5,359 nt of DNA, taken from Nitrospinota bacterium. GTDB taxonomy: Bacteria; UBA8248. The notes below the pieces were generated by a model, which saw nothing but the letters and a program-made list of their open reading frames with translations, was not told the origin of the DNA and made no database searches. Of the stretch, positions 1-4,843 are shown in pieces. The DNA lies in NCBI GenBank assembly GCA_011523725.1, contig WTGD01000314.1, positions 1-5,359 on the forward strand, in the 5' to 3' direction. Both the position numbers and the translations under genes were made by a program. Each line of letters begins with the position of its first letter. Positions within the stretch are counted from its first letter, which is position 1.

Positions 1-122
1 GGCGCCGTGTAGAGGAAAACCGCCGTGGCCCTCAGATCCCCTGGAACCGCCGCTCGCCCTGCGGGCGGTCGAGCGTGGACTTCCGCCACCGATTCTGGTG
101 TCGCGAACAACCCCCCCGTCAT
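1..122 (-). pseudogene. Detached C-terminal portion of the same SDR gene, cut by the window edge
   Basis: Past the TAA at 129-131, the minus strand reads on as about 40 residues of clear SDR C-terminus. It begins MTGGLFATPESVAEVHAR, then has an AGRAAVPGDL stretch and ATAVFLYTA. In classical SDRs these are the substrate-lid region, the 'GR..P.DLA' motif and the helix before the final strand. It is in the same frame as the first 187 codons. The part between, about 117-146, reads sensibly only in another frame, where it gives TYIKAD, matching the usual 'PTYIKTDM' region. Roughly 25 more residues would be expected beyond the left edge. No independent start is likely; it is functional only if the local frame disturbance is a sequencing or assembly error. 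Confidence 0.72.
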
Positions 123-146
123 CGGCCTTTATGTAAGTGGCGGCCT
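111..146 (-). other. Local double (compensating) frameshift site with a G7 run
   Basis: On the minus strand the frame leaves the SDR reading after VNALRP and returns at the G run (positions 117-111, seven Gs). One model is two extra bases in the AGGCCGCCACT stretch plus two missing bases before ATGACG, which would restore VNALRP-TYIKAD-MTGG. Another is one lost base upstream plus one extra G in the run, giving ADDGGLFA. Both models net to zero. The homopolymer makes an indel error, or a slippage mutation, plausible. Confidence 0.6.
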
Positions 147-704
147 CAGGGCGTTCACCTGGATGCCGTGCGGCGCCCATTCGAGGGCGAGCGCGCGCAC
201 GAGGGAGACGACCGCGCCCTTGGTGGCGACGTAGGCGGCCTGGTTCGGCACGGCGCGCTCGGCCACCATCGAGGTGAGCAGGACGATCTTTCCCCCGCCC
301 TGATCGACCATGACCTTCGCGGCCTCCTGCGCACAGAAAAACGCGCCGCGCACGTTCGAGGTCAGGAGCGCGTCCACGTCCGCCGGCGTGTGGTCGAGCG
401 CGGGCTTCACGATGTTGATCGCCGCGCTGTTCACCATGACGTTCAGCCCCCCGTGGCTCGATACAACCTCCCCCACGAGCCCGGAGACCTCCCTTGCGTC
501 CCCCACGTCGCAGGGGTGGAAACCCGCATCGAGGCCATCGGCGCGCAAGGCTTCGAGCGCCTCATCGCCGCGCTCCTGCGAGCGGCCCGCGACCACGACC
601 CTGGCACCCGCGTCGGCGAGCGCCTTCGCAATCGCCAGGCCGATACCCGAGGTTCCGCCCGTAACGATAGCCACGCGGCCGTCCATCCTGAATTGGTTTA
701 TCAC
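129..704 (-). CDS. SDR family NAD(P)-dependent oxidoreductase, prematurely stopped reading frame
   Basis: Classical short-chain dehydrogenase with a Rossmann fold, expected to oxidise or reduce an alcohol/carbonyl using NAD(P) in the cytoplasm. Visible motifs: the glycine-rich TGGTSGIG at residues 15-22, AGR at 39-41 at the end of beta-2 (an Arg rather than an Asp, hinting at NADP), NSAA at 92-95 (the usual NNAG position), and the catalytic set N117, S145, Y158, K162 (YVATK). The start is GTG at 704, with GGAG 8 bases upstream; M7 is an alternative start. It lies 25 bp downstream of the isomerase gene, so the two are probably co-transcribed. The frame ends at a TAA (129-131) after 191 residues, just past VNALRP, whereas the family is usually about 250 residues. 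The missing C-terminal part is present in the DNA (see 1-122), so this is a frame-disrupted gene or a sequence error and not a naturally short protein. The family call is secure; the substrate is unknown. Confidence 0.88.
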   Translation of the reverse strand: MINQFRMDGRVAIVTGGTSGIGLAIAKALADAGARVVVAGRSQERGDEALEALRADGLDAGFHPCDVGDAREVSGLVGEVVSSHGGLNVMVNSAAINIVKPALDHTPADVDALLTSNVRGAFFCAQEAAKVMVDQGGGKIVLLTSMVAERAVPNQAAYVATKGAVVSLVRALALEWAPHGIQVNALRPPLT

Positions 705-712
705 CGTTTCAT

Positions 713-716
713 CTCC
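713..716 (-). promoter_or_regulatory. Ribosome binding site of the SDR gene
   Basis: GGAG on the minus strand, 8 bases before the GTG at 704. It supports the GTG start (M-I-N-Q-F) over the internal ATG seven codons in, and implies reinitiation within the isomerase-SDR transcript. Confidence 0.55.
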
Positions 717-729
717 GATAGACCAAGTA

Positions 730-1539
730 TCACAACCGCGCTCTCAGAAATTCTATCGTCTTCGTCGCCGCCGTCTCGAAGTCGGGCTTCTGGGCGAGCT
801 GGGCGGAGAGATAGCCCGCATAGCCCACCTCCTTGAGCGCCCCGATGATCTCATCGAAGGGAATATGGCCCGAGCCCGGGTAGGTGCGCATGTTGTCGGC
901 GATGTGGAAGTAATCAATCCTGTCGCCCGCCTCGCGGATCGCGCCCGAGAATGAGGCGTCCTCGATGTTCATGTGAAAGCTGTCGATCAGGAAACCCACC
1001 GCCTCGTGGTTCATCTCGTCCAAGAACTCCAGACCCTCTCTCGTGGAGCGCACGAAGTTCGTGTTGAAGCGGTGGTGCGGCTCGAAGAGCATCTTGATGC
1101 CGCGCTCCCCCGCCCTGTCCGCACCCGCGCGCAGCCCGTCCCACATCCAGCGTTCGGACGCCGCCCGACGCTCGTCCTCCAGAAAATTCCCCCGGAAGCG
1201 GCCGATGTTCACCGGACAGCCGAGCTCGGCGCCCAAGTCGATGTGGCCGAACAGGCGCACCAGCGCCATTGCGCGCACGTCGGCGTCTGCGTGGCAGATC
1301 TCGATCTCATCCTGATAGGAGATGGGCGCCGTGCCGATAAGTGAGACATCGAGGCCCGTTTCCTCGAGCGTGCGGCGGAGCTCGTCGCGATCGAATGCCT
1401 CCGCGTCGCGCGTCGCGAGCTCCACGCCGTCGAAACCCAAATCCCTCAAAAACATGAGATTGTCTCTGAACGCGCCGCGTACCGCGGGCATGAGCGGCGT
1501 CGTCACGTCGGGTGTTGCCACCACATAACCGATTTTCAT
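730..1539 (-). CDS. Xylose-isomerase-like TIM-barrel sugar (phosphate) isomerase/epimerase
   Basis: A 269-residue protein of the sugar phosphate isomerase/epimerase family (AP_endonuc_2 / xylose isomerase-like TIM barrel), which uses a divalent metal to isomerise or epimerise keto- or aldoses, inositol derivatives and related acids. Family landmarks: the start MKIGYVVATP, GFDGVEL at 35-41, FEPHHR at 152-157 (metal ligand E153), LIDSFHMNIED at 184-194 (D186, H189), FHIADNMR at 211-218 (H212), then PGSGHIPFDE at 221-230. The fourth expected ligand, the Glu in a 'GYxSxE' motif, is Gln here (GYLSAQ, Q247, codon CAG). The length is normal for the family and the frame is intact. The ATG at 1539 is preceded by AAAGGAG at a 9-base distance. 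It is the first gene of a probable two-gene unit with the SDR and is separated by 246 bp from the upstream amidohydrolase genes. Relatives include tagatose/psicose-3-epimerase-like and IolE/Hyi-like enzymes; the exact substrate cannot be assigned. Confidence 0.88.
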   Translation of the reverse strand: MKIGYVVATPDVTTPLMPAVRGAFRDNLMFLRDLGFDGVELATRDAEAFDRDELRRTLEETGLDVSLIGTAPISYQDEIEICHADADVRAMALVRLFGHIDLGAELGCPVNIGRFRGNFLEDERRAASERWMWDGLRAGADRAGERGIKMLFEPHHRFNTNFVRSTREGLEFLDEMNHEAVGFLIDSFHMNIEDASFSGAIREAGDRIDYFHIADNMRTYPGSGHIPFDEIIGALKEVGYAGYLSAQLAQKPDFETAATKTIEFLRARL

Positions 1540-1548
1540 CCTGCACTG

Positions 1549-1555
1549 CTCCTTT
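1549..1555 (-). promoter_or_regulatory. Ribosome binding site of the isomerase gene
   Basis: AAAGGAG on the minus strand, 9 bases before the ATG at 1539. It is the strongest Shine-Dalgarno match in the window and fixes the start of the isomerase. Confidence 0.65.
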
Positions 1556-1573
1556 CACGGAATCGTTTTGTCA

Positions 1574-1603
1574 ATTATCCCATTGCGCCGAAACCCGGAA
1601 AAC
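1574..1603 (-). promoter_or_regulatory. Candidate sigma-70-type promoter of the isomerase-SDR pair
   Basis: The minus strand has GATAAT (1579-1574), a five-of-six match to TATAAT, 34 bp upstream of the isomerase ATG. About 17 bases further up is only a weak -35 (TTTTCC). An imperfect inverted repeat, AAACC (1591-1595) / GGTTT (1605-1609), straddles the -35 region and could be an operator. The region also overlaps a diverged repeat copy (1581-1600), so the match may be accidental. Confidence 0.25.
1581..1600. repeat. Diverged copy of the CATTCCGGCGAAAGCCGGAA hairpin repeat
   Basis: Aligned without gaps to the repeat core found at 4448-4467, this stretch matches 17 of 20 positions, and all three differences are G/C transversions (CATTgCGcCGAAAcCCGGAA). 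The changes damage the hairpin stem but leave the GAAA loop. It is likely an old, decayed copy of the repeat carried intact twice between the convergent genes on the right. Chance resemblance in GC-rich DNA is possible. Confidence 0.4.
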
Positions 1604-1686
1604 TGGTTTATCTTCATTGTGTCGTAGCGACACGGGAGAATAACCCGCCCGCCCCATATTTTCATAGTCCGCCCGAGTCTTGGGCG

Positions 1687-1752
1687 AAAAAAAGCTCCTC
1701 TCCCCGCTTTCTCGTGAGCGAGGCGAAAAGCGGCCTGCAAATTCGGGGGAGC
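1687..1752 (-). terminator. Candidate rho-independent terminator after the amidohydrolase pair
   Basis: Read on the minus strand, a compound stem-loop is followed directly by seven Ts (1693-1687). The outer stem pairs GCTCC (1752-1748) and CCCCG with CGGGG and GGAGC (1698-1694), leaving a small bulge. An alternative inner stem pairs CCGCTTT with AAAGCGG (1733-1727 with 1710-1704) and holds a CTCG/CGAG hairpin. It lies about 35-100 bases beyond the stop of the downstream amidohydrolase gene, where a terminator would be expected. Bulges and the long loop make the strength uncertain. A plus-strand hairpin, CGCCC/GGGCG (1670-1674 with 1682-1686), abuts it. Confidence 0.42.
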
Positions 1753-1785
1753 GTTTCGAATGCTCTTCCGATGATCTTTTCTTGA

Positions 1786-2523
1786 TCAGAGTCCGAACAA
1801 TCTCCTCGCGGAGCCGCCCAGAATTTTTGCTTCATCCTCGGCGGACAGGCCCAAACTCTTGACCTGCGTGACGATGAGCGCCGGATCGTGTTCCGGCCAC
1901 CAGGAGCCGATGAGCAGTCGATCGGCGCCGACTTCCTCCACCGCTCGCCGCACCCAGCTCACGGGCGCCACGCCGATCTCCATAACGAGGTTCTTGCATT
2001 CCGCCATCGCCGCAAGATAATCGGGCCAAAAACCCCAGGTCCAGCACCGACTCATCACCACTGTCCGCTCGGGAAGGGCGTCAGCCACGATGCAGTCGCT
2101 GTACACCGCGCCGCCCAAAGTGGGCATGTGGCCTTCGTGCTCGATGGAAAACAGGATGCCATGATCCGCGCATCTTTGAGCGACGGGGACGTAGAAGCGC
2201 TCGATCAGCCCCGTGCCCGGCGTGAAACCCCATGAGGTGAAGAGTTTCACACCCGACAATCCGAGTTCTGTGACGTGATCCGCCTCATCCGGCCCGTCGT
2301 AGTGGTTCAGCGCGCCCCACCCCACCAAGCGATCCGGATGCGCGCGACAGGCCGCCGCAACCTCCTCGTTGGCTTCGCCCCAGTTGAACTTCTGTGTCGC
2401 CTCGAAGGGTTGAAGCGCCGCCCACTCCACACCGGCGTCATCCATCGCCCGTAGTATCTCATCGACCGAGTGACCCTGTTTCAGGTGGGGATGCTTAAGA
2501 CATACCGCTGCGTCGAAAATCAT
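1786..2523 (-). CDS. Amidohydrolase-2 family protein with degenerate metal site
   Basis: A 245-residue TIM-barrel protein of the amidohydrolase-2 (ACMSD-like) family that aligns along its length with its upstream neighbour: D-E-I-L-R-A-M-D-D-A-G-V at 21-32, LGLSGVKLF at 88-95, IEHEGHMP at 127-134, VGADRLLIGS at 198-207, and ILGGSARRLFGL at the end. The residues that make the family catalytic are mostly gone: the N-terminal HxH is AVC (residues 6-8), the LGHIG position reads MSRCW (157-161) and the GSD position reads GSWW (206-209). H129, H132 and K93 remain. An HPH at 11-13 is near, but about five residues out of register. The ATG at 2523 is chosen because it begins the barrel strand MIFDA and overlaps the preceding stop as ATGA (4 bp), suggesting translational coupling. 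The frame also stays open further upstream inside the neighbour, but that extension is not protein-like for this family. It could be a non-catalytic partner of the neighbour or have a different chemistry. Confidence 0.85.
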   Translation of the reverse strand: MIFDAAVCLKHPHLKQGHSVDEILRAMDDAGVEWAALQPFEATQKFNWGEANEEVAAACRAHPDRLVGWGALNHYDGPDEADHVTELGLSGVKLFTSWGFTPGTGLIERFYVPVAQRCADHGILFSIEHEGHMPTLGGAVYSDCIVADALPERTVVMSRCWTWGFWPDYLAAMAECKNLVMEIGVAPVSWVRRAVEEVGADRLLIGSWWPEHDPALIVTQVKSLGLSAEDEAKILGGSARRLFGL

Positions 2524-3281
2524 GCCGCCGCCCCACCGAGAGCCAGCAAACGCTCGATGTTGCCGCCCAGAATCAGATCCTTCTCCTCGCGCGTGATTTC
2601 GAGTGTTTCGATCAGGCCCTTGCACGCGATGGGGTGGCTCGTGGGGCTGTCCGAGCCGTACAAAAGACGCTCCGGTCCCACAGCCGACAGCGCGTTTCGG
2701 AGCGGCCCGCCATGGTTCATCGAGGTGTCTATCCAGATGTTGGGGTACTTCCGGGCGACGTAGCAGGCATCCGCGAACATCGCGTGGCCGATGTGACCCA
2801 GGATGATGTCCACGTCGGGAAACACGCGCGCCAGATCGGCGCACAATATGGGGCCGCTGTGCGGCACATGGCCCGTGTGAATGAAGATGGGAACCTCAAG
2901 CTCCCGACACTTCTCCATGACGGGATACACGTATTCGCGGCTGTTCGTGGGATGGGAGTCCGATACCGGGTGGAGTTTCAAGCCCAAGTGACCCATCTCG
3001 CGCACCGCCTCGTCGCAGTGGCGTAGACACGCATCGATCCCGTACAGCGGCGGGTGGAGATAGGCGAAGCACATGAGCCTGTCCGCGTGGCGTTCACAGA
3101 TTTCCGCGGCCTCGCGGTTTCCGACCCGGTAATCACCGCCGTAGAGGGACGCCAGATCGATCACGATGCTCTTGTCCACGCCCGCCTCGTCCATGCCCTG
3201 CAAGACTTCCTCGGCACCCGTCTTGTGACGATGGCCGTAGTTGAGGCCGATGTGTGCGTGTTGGTCGATCACCGTAGCCAT
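2520..3281 (-). CDS. Amidohydrolase-2 family (ACMSD-like) metal-dependent hydrolase
   Basis: A 253-residue cytosolic TIM-barrel enzyme of the amidohydrolase-2 family, whose members hydrolyse lactones, amides or esters or decarboxylate aromatic or related acids with one divalent metal. The ligand and catalytic set is complete: D6-x-H8-x-H10 (DQHAH) on the first strand, LGLKLHP at 99-105, IHTGH at 134-138 (H135), LGHIGH at 161-166 (H163) and YGSDSP at 208-213 (D211), then the usual ILGGNIERLL C-terminal helix at 237-246. The ATG at 3281 has GGGAG 6 bases upstream and starts directly before the DQHAH strand. An in-frame start at 3323 would add 14 residues without a visible ribosome site. It is the first gene of a pair, and its TGA overlaps the ATG of the degenerate paralogue. 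It is divergent from the DUF6282-like gene at 3439. The substrate is not identifiable. Confidence 0.9.
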   Translation of the reverse strand: MATVIDQHAHIGLNYGHRHKTGAEEVLQGMDEAGVDKSIVIDLASLYGGDYRVGNREAAEICERHADRLMCFAYLHPPLYGIDACLRHCDEAVREMGHLGLKLHPVSDSHPTNSREYVYPVMEKCRELEVPIFIHTGHVPHSGPILCADLARVFPDVDIILGHIGHAMFADACYVARKYPNIWIDTSMNHGGPLRNALSAVGPERLLYGSDSPTSHPIACKGLIETLEITREEKDLILGGNIERLLALGGAAA

Positions 3282-3287
3282 GGAAAT

Positions 3288-3292
3288 CTCCC
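3288..3292 (-). promoter_or_regulatory. Ribosome binding site deciding the start of the catalytic amidohydrolase
   Basis: GGGAG on the minus strand, 6 bases before the ATG at 3281. It favours this start over the in-frame upstream one at 3323, which would place this site inside the coding region. Confidence 0.6.
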
Positions 3293-3425
3293 ATGAAATT
3301 CGAAGTCTCGGGAATACGCACACTATAATTGCAAAGCGGACCCGGCGAAAGATTCAAGCCGCATTGCCCGGAGGGCGGCGATTCTGTAGCTTTAATAATC
3401 AGGCACCCGATACCACACGAAACCC

Positions 3426-3434
3426 GGAGAGGAA
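3426..3434 (+). promoter_or_regulatory. Ribosome binding site of the DUF6282-like gene
   Basis: GGAGAGGAA, with the GAGG core ending 6 bases before the ATG at 3439. It sets that ATG as the start in a frame that stays open for about 200 bases further upstream, into the start of the divergent gene. Confidence 0.62.
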
Positions 3435-3438
3435 CGGC

Positions 3439-4386
3439 ATGAGAGAAGACCAGAGGCTGCTTCACGGCGCGATCGACACCCACATCCACGCATCGCCCAG
3501 CCTGTTCCCGCGCGTCTGCGACCACATCGAGTGCGCCCGCGGGGCGGCTTCGGTGGGCATGCGCGGCGTGGTGTTCAAGGTACACCACGGTGACACGTCG
3601 GGCCGCATCCCCATCGTACGCGAGGTGATGGGCGACGCCATCGAGATCTACGGCGGAATCGCCCTCAACAGCCCGGTGGGCGGGTTCAACCCCTTCGCGG
3701 TGGACACCGCCATCAAGATGGGGGCGAAGATGGTGTGGATGCCCACCATCAGCTCGCTGAACCACTTCCAAAAACTCGGCGCGCCGCATTTTCCGGGCAT
3801 GAAGCAGACGAAGGGCGTGAACCTGAAGGAAGAAGGCCTCACCATCTTCTCCGACAAGAAACGCACCAAGATACACCCCGAGGTGAGAACCATCTGCAAG
3901 CTCATCGCCGATGCGGGAATCTGCCTGAGCACGGGGCACCTGGACGTGGAGGAGGTGCGCGCGCTCATCCCGCTCGCGAAAGAAGAGGGGGTGAAGCACA
4001 TCATCGTCCAGCACCCCGAGTACATCGTGGACGCGTCCATCGAGGAGCAGGTGGAGTTCGCAAAGATGGGAGCCTACATCGAGCATCTGGCGATCTTCTG
4101 CTTCACCCACTGGGGCGCGTATCCGACCGATGAGAACGCCCCGCCCATCTCCGTGCGCGAGCAGGCCAAGATGGTGAAGGCAGTCGGACCCGCGCGCACG
4201 ATCCTCTCCACCGACCTGGGCCAGCTCCACAACGCGCCCCCCTGGGAGGGCCTGCGCGTGTTCGTTCAGCTCCTGCTCGAGAACGGCATCAAACCCCGCG
4301 AGATCGAGACGATGCTGCACAAGAACCCCGCCCGCGTGCTGGGGCTGCCCTTGAAGGCGCCGAAGCGGGGGGAGGAGGCGGGGTAA
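3439..4386 (+). CDS. DUF6282-like, amidohydrolase-type metal-dependent hydrolase
   Basis: A 315-residue protein that looks like the DUF6282 family, an uncharacterised group with an amidohydrolase/phosphotriesterase-like TIM-barrel pattern (family name from memory). Candidate metal or catalytic residues, in order: D13-x-H15-x-H17 followed by ASP and FPR (DTHIHASP at 13-20), FKVHH at 46-50, STGH at 164-167 (H167), VQHPEY at 190-195 (H192), E215 and STDLGQ at 257-262 (D259). The C-terminal MLHKNPARVLGLP (292-304) is the typical amidohydrolase end helix. The start is the ATG at 3439, supported by GGAGAGGAA. The in-frame region further upstream is intergenic and overlaps the divergent amidohydrolase, so it is not counted. 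There is no signal peptide or membrane segment, so it is cytosolic. Divergence from another amidohydrolase pair suggests a shared substrate pathway; hydrolysis of a C-N, C-O or P-O bond is an inference. Confidence 0.85.
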   Translation: MREDQRLLHGAIDTHIHASPSLFPRVCDHIECARGAASVGMRGVVFKVHHGDTSGRIPIVREVMGDAIEIYGGIALNSPVGGFNPFAVDTAIKMGAKMVWMPTISSLNHFQKLGAPHFPGMKQTKGVNLKEEGLTIFSDKKRTKIHPEVRTICKLIADAGICLSTGHLDVEEVRALIPLAKEEGVKHIIVQHPEYIVDASIEEQVEFAKMGAYIEHLAIFCFTHWGAYPTDENAPPISVREQAKMVKAVGPARTILSTDLGQLHNAPPWEGLRVFVQLLLENGIKPREIETMLHKNPARVLGLPLKAPKRGEEAG

Positions 4387-4399
4387 GGAATAACGAACC

Positions 4400-4421
4400 G
4401 GGCGGACACACGGGTCCGCCC
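4400..4421. repeat. GGGCGGAC/GTCCGCCC hairpin just after the DUF6282-like gene
   Basis: A perfect 8-bp stem GGGCGGAC (4400-4407) and GTCCGCCC (4414-4421) with a 6-base loop, 13 bases beyond the TAA. It continues into CCTACA, so CCGCCCCTACA (4416-4426) is shared exactly with the palindrome at 4651-4678. It may help end transcription from the plus side, but there is no T run, so it is called a dispersed repeat and not an intrinsic terminator. Confidence 0.65.
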
Positions 4422-4445
4422 CTACAGGTGCATACGCTTTTGTTC

Positions 4446-4611
4446 GTCATTCCGGCGAAAGCCGGAATCCATTTTCATCCGCCGATGAAATCGACCCCGC
4501 GCCGTCATTCCCTCCGCGCAGATACCGCGTTCCGGCACCGCGCGGCGACGAAGTCGTGGCCGCTCCACCCGGTGAAAAGTCAAAATGGATTCCGGCTTTC
4601 GCCGGAATGAC
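4446..4611. mobile_element. REP/BIME- or MITE-like element with perfect 30-bp inverted ends
   Basis: The 30 bases at 4446-4475 are repeated exactly, inverted, at 4582-4611. Each end is itself a hairpin: an 8-bp stem ATTCCGGC/GCCGGAAT around a GAAA tetraloop (TTTC on the other strand). This is the well-known 'VIPAKAGI'-type dispersed repeat, named for what it encodes when wrongly translated. The 106-bp middle has a further GTCATTCC at 4504-4511. No transposase is encoded and no clear target duplication is visible. The inverted pair resembles REP doublets (BIMEs), which are mobilised by RAYT/TnpA-REP enzymes in other genomes, or a MITE; the class cannot be settled here. Confidence 0.72.
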
Positions 4612-4634
4612 GGTGGTTTTCCTCCATCGAGGGA

Positions 4635-4754
4635 CTTTTTCAACAGCCCCGTAGGGGCGGTTCGCGAACCGCCCCTACAATCCTTGAATCGAAGATGTCG
4701 GGCGGAGGGTTTGTCAGCCGAATTGTAGGGGTCGCGTTTGGGGGGTTGAAAAAG
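4635..4754. repeat. Second inverted-repeat unit with CTTTTTCAAC / GTTGAAAAAG ends
   Basis: CTTTTTCAAC at 4635-4644 is matched inverted by GTTGAAAAAG at 4745-4754, a perfect 10-bp pair. Each is followed inward by C-rich or preceded by G-rich bases (CAACAGCCCC and GGGGGTTG). The pair encloses the 28-bp palindrome and the partial GTAGGGG unit. It may be one composite dispersed element or a repeat inserted in another; the inner 66 bases after the palindrome show no gene. Confidence 0.5.
4651..4678. repeat. Perfect 28-bp palindrome
   Basis: GTAGGGGCGGTTCG (4651-4664) is followed with no spacer by its exact reverse complement CGAACCGCCCCTAC (4665-4678). The symmetry stops at both flanks. GTAGGGGCGG-type palindromes recur as dispersed repeats in many environmental genomes. 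As RNA it would form a strong hairpin from either strand, so between convergent genes it could act as a two-way transcript end or stabiliser, although no T run follows. Confidence 0.75.
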
Positions 4755-4843
4755 CCCGCATAAGGCCCTGCAGTAGAGGGTTTGTAGGGACAACGATGAT
4801 CGGGATTCCTTCGTGTTTATGCTATGTACACGGCATCCCAGAC

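Larger units (their letters stand above)
3282..3438. promoter_or_regulatory. Divergent intergenic (promoter) region
   Basis: These 157 bp separate the start of the minus-strand amidohydrolase pair from the plus-strand DUF6282-like gene, so both promoters, and probably any shared operator, should be here. A perfect TATAAT lies on the plus strand at 3324-3329; its complement gives TATAGT on the minus strand, so either direction could use this AT-rich spot. Neither has a convincing -35. A second AT-rich patch, TTTAATAAT, is at 3391-3399. A short hairpin GCCC-GGA-GGGC lies in 3366-3376. Confidence 0.4.
4387..4843. other. Repeat-filled spacer between convergent genes
   Basis: This 457-bp stretch lies between the ends of the plus-strand DUF6282-like gene and the minus-strand glucose-6-phosphate isomerase gene. 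I see no real gene in it. Open frames across it encode the stereotyped phrases produced by dispersed repeats (VIPAKAGI, SFRRKPES, SGFRRND). It holds a hairpin just past the stop, a 166-bp inverted-repeat element, a 28-bp perfect palindrome inside a second inverted pair, and a partial GTAGGGG unit at 4725-4731. The last 50 bases before the isomerase stop show nothing recognisable. Confidence 0.75.

Noticed and set aside
75..836. Long plus-strand open frames opposite the SDR and isomerase (also 310-954)
   Set aside because: They are antisense to genes with clear family motifs, and their predicted proteins are Arg/His-rich without any recognisable motif, as expected in high-GC DNA.
1555..1740. 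A 61-codon minus-strand frame upstream of the isomerase, possible leader peptide
   Set aside because: No ribosome site precedes its starts, part of it is the diverged repeat (SGFRRNG), and it runs through the candidate terminator.
2524..2844. N-terminal extension of the degenerate amidohydrolase to 352 residues
   Set aside because: The extension lies inside the upstream amidohydrolase gene and is Arg-rich and motif-free. The ATG at 2523 gives the normal family length and an ATGA overlap.
3342..3351. CCGGCGAAAG in the divergent spacer, identical to part of the dispersed repeat
   Set aside because: Only 10 bases match and the second stem half is missing, so chance is a sufficient explanation.
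3133..4320. A 395-codon minus-strand open frame opposite the DUF6282-like gene
   Set aside because: It overlaps the plus-strand gene almost entirely and the start of the amidohydrolase in another frame. Its composition (many H, R, D, A) is typical of a shadow frame.
4446..4611. Possible CRISPR array or tRNA/rRNA gene in the repeat region
   Set aside because: The repeats are an inverted pair, not regularly spaced direct repeats, and no cloverleaf or rRNA-like sequence was seen here or elsewhere in the window.
4422..4793. Open frames across the repeat spacer (123 codons minus; 4428-4610, 60 codons plus)
   Set aside because: Their translations are repeat-derived phrases such as VIPAKAGI and SGFRRND, produced by the inverted repeats and not by a gene.
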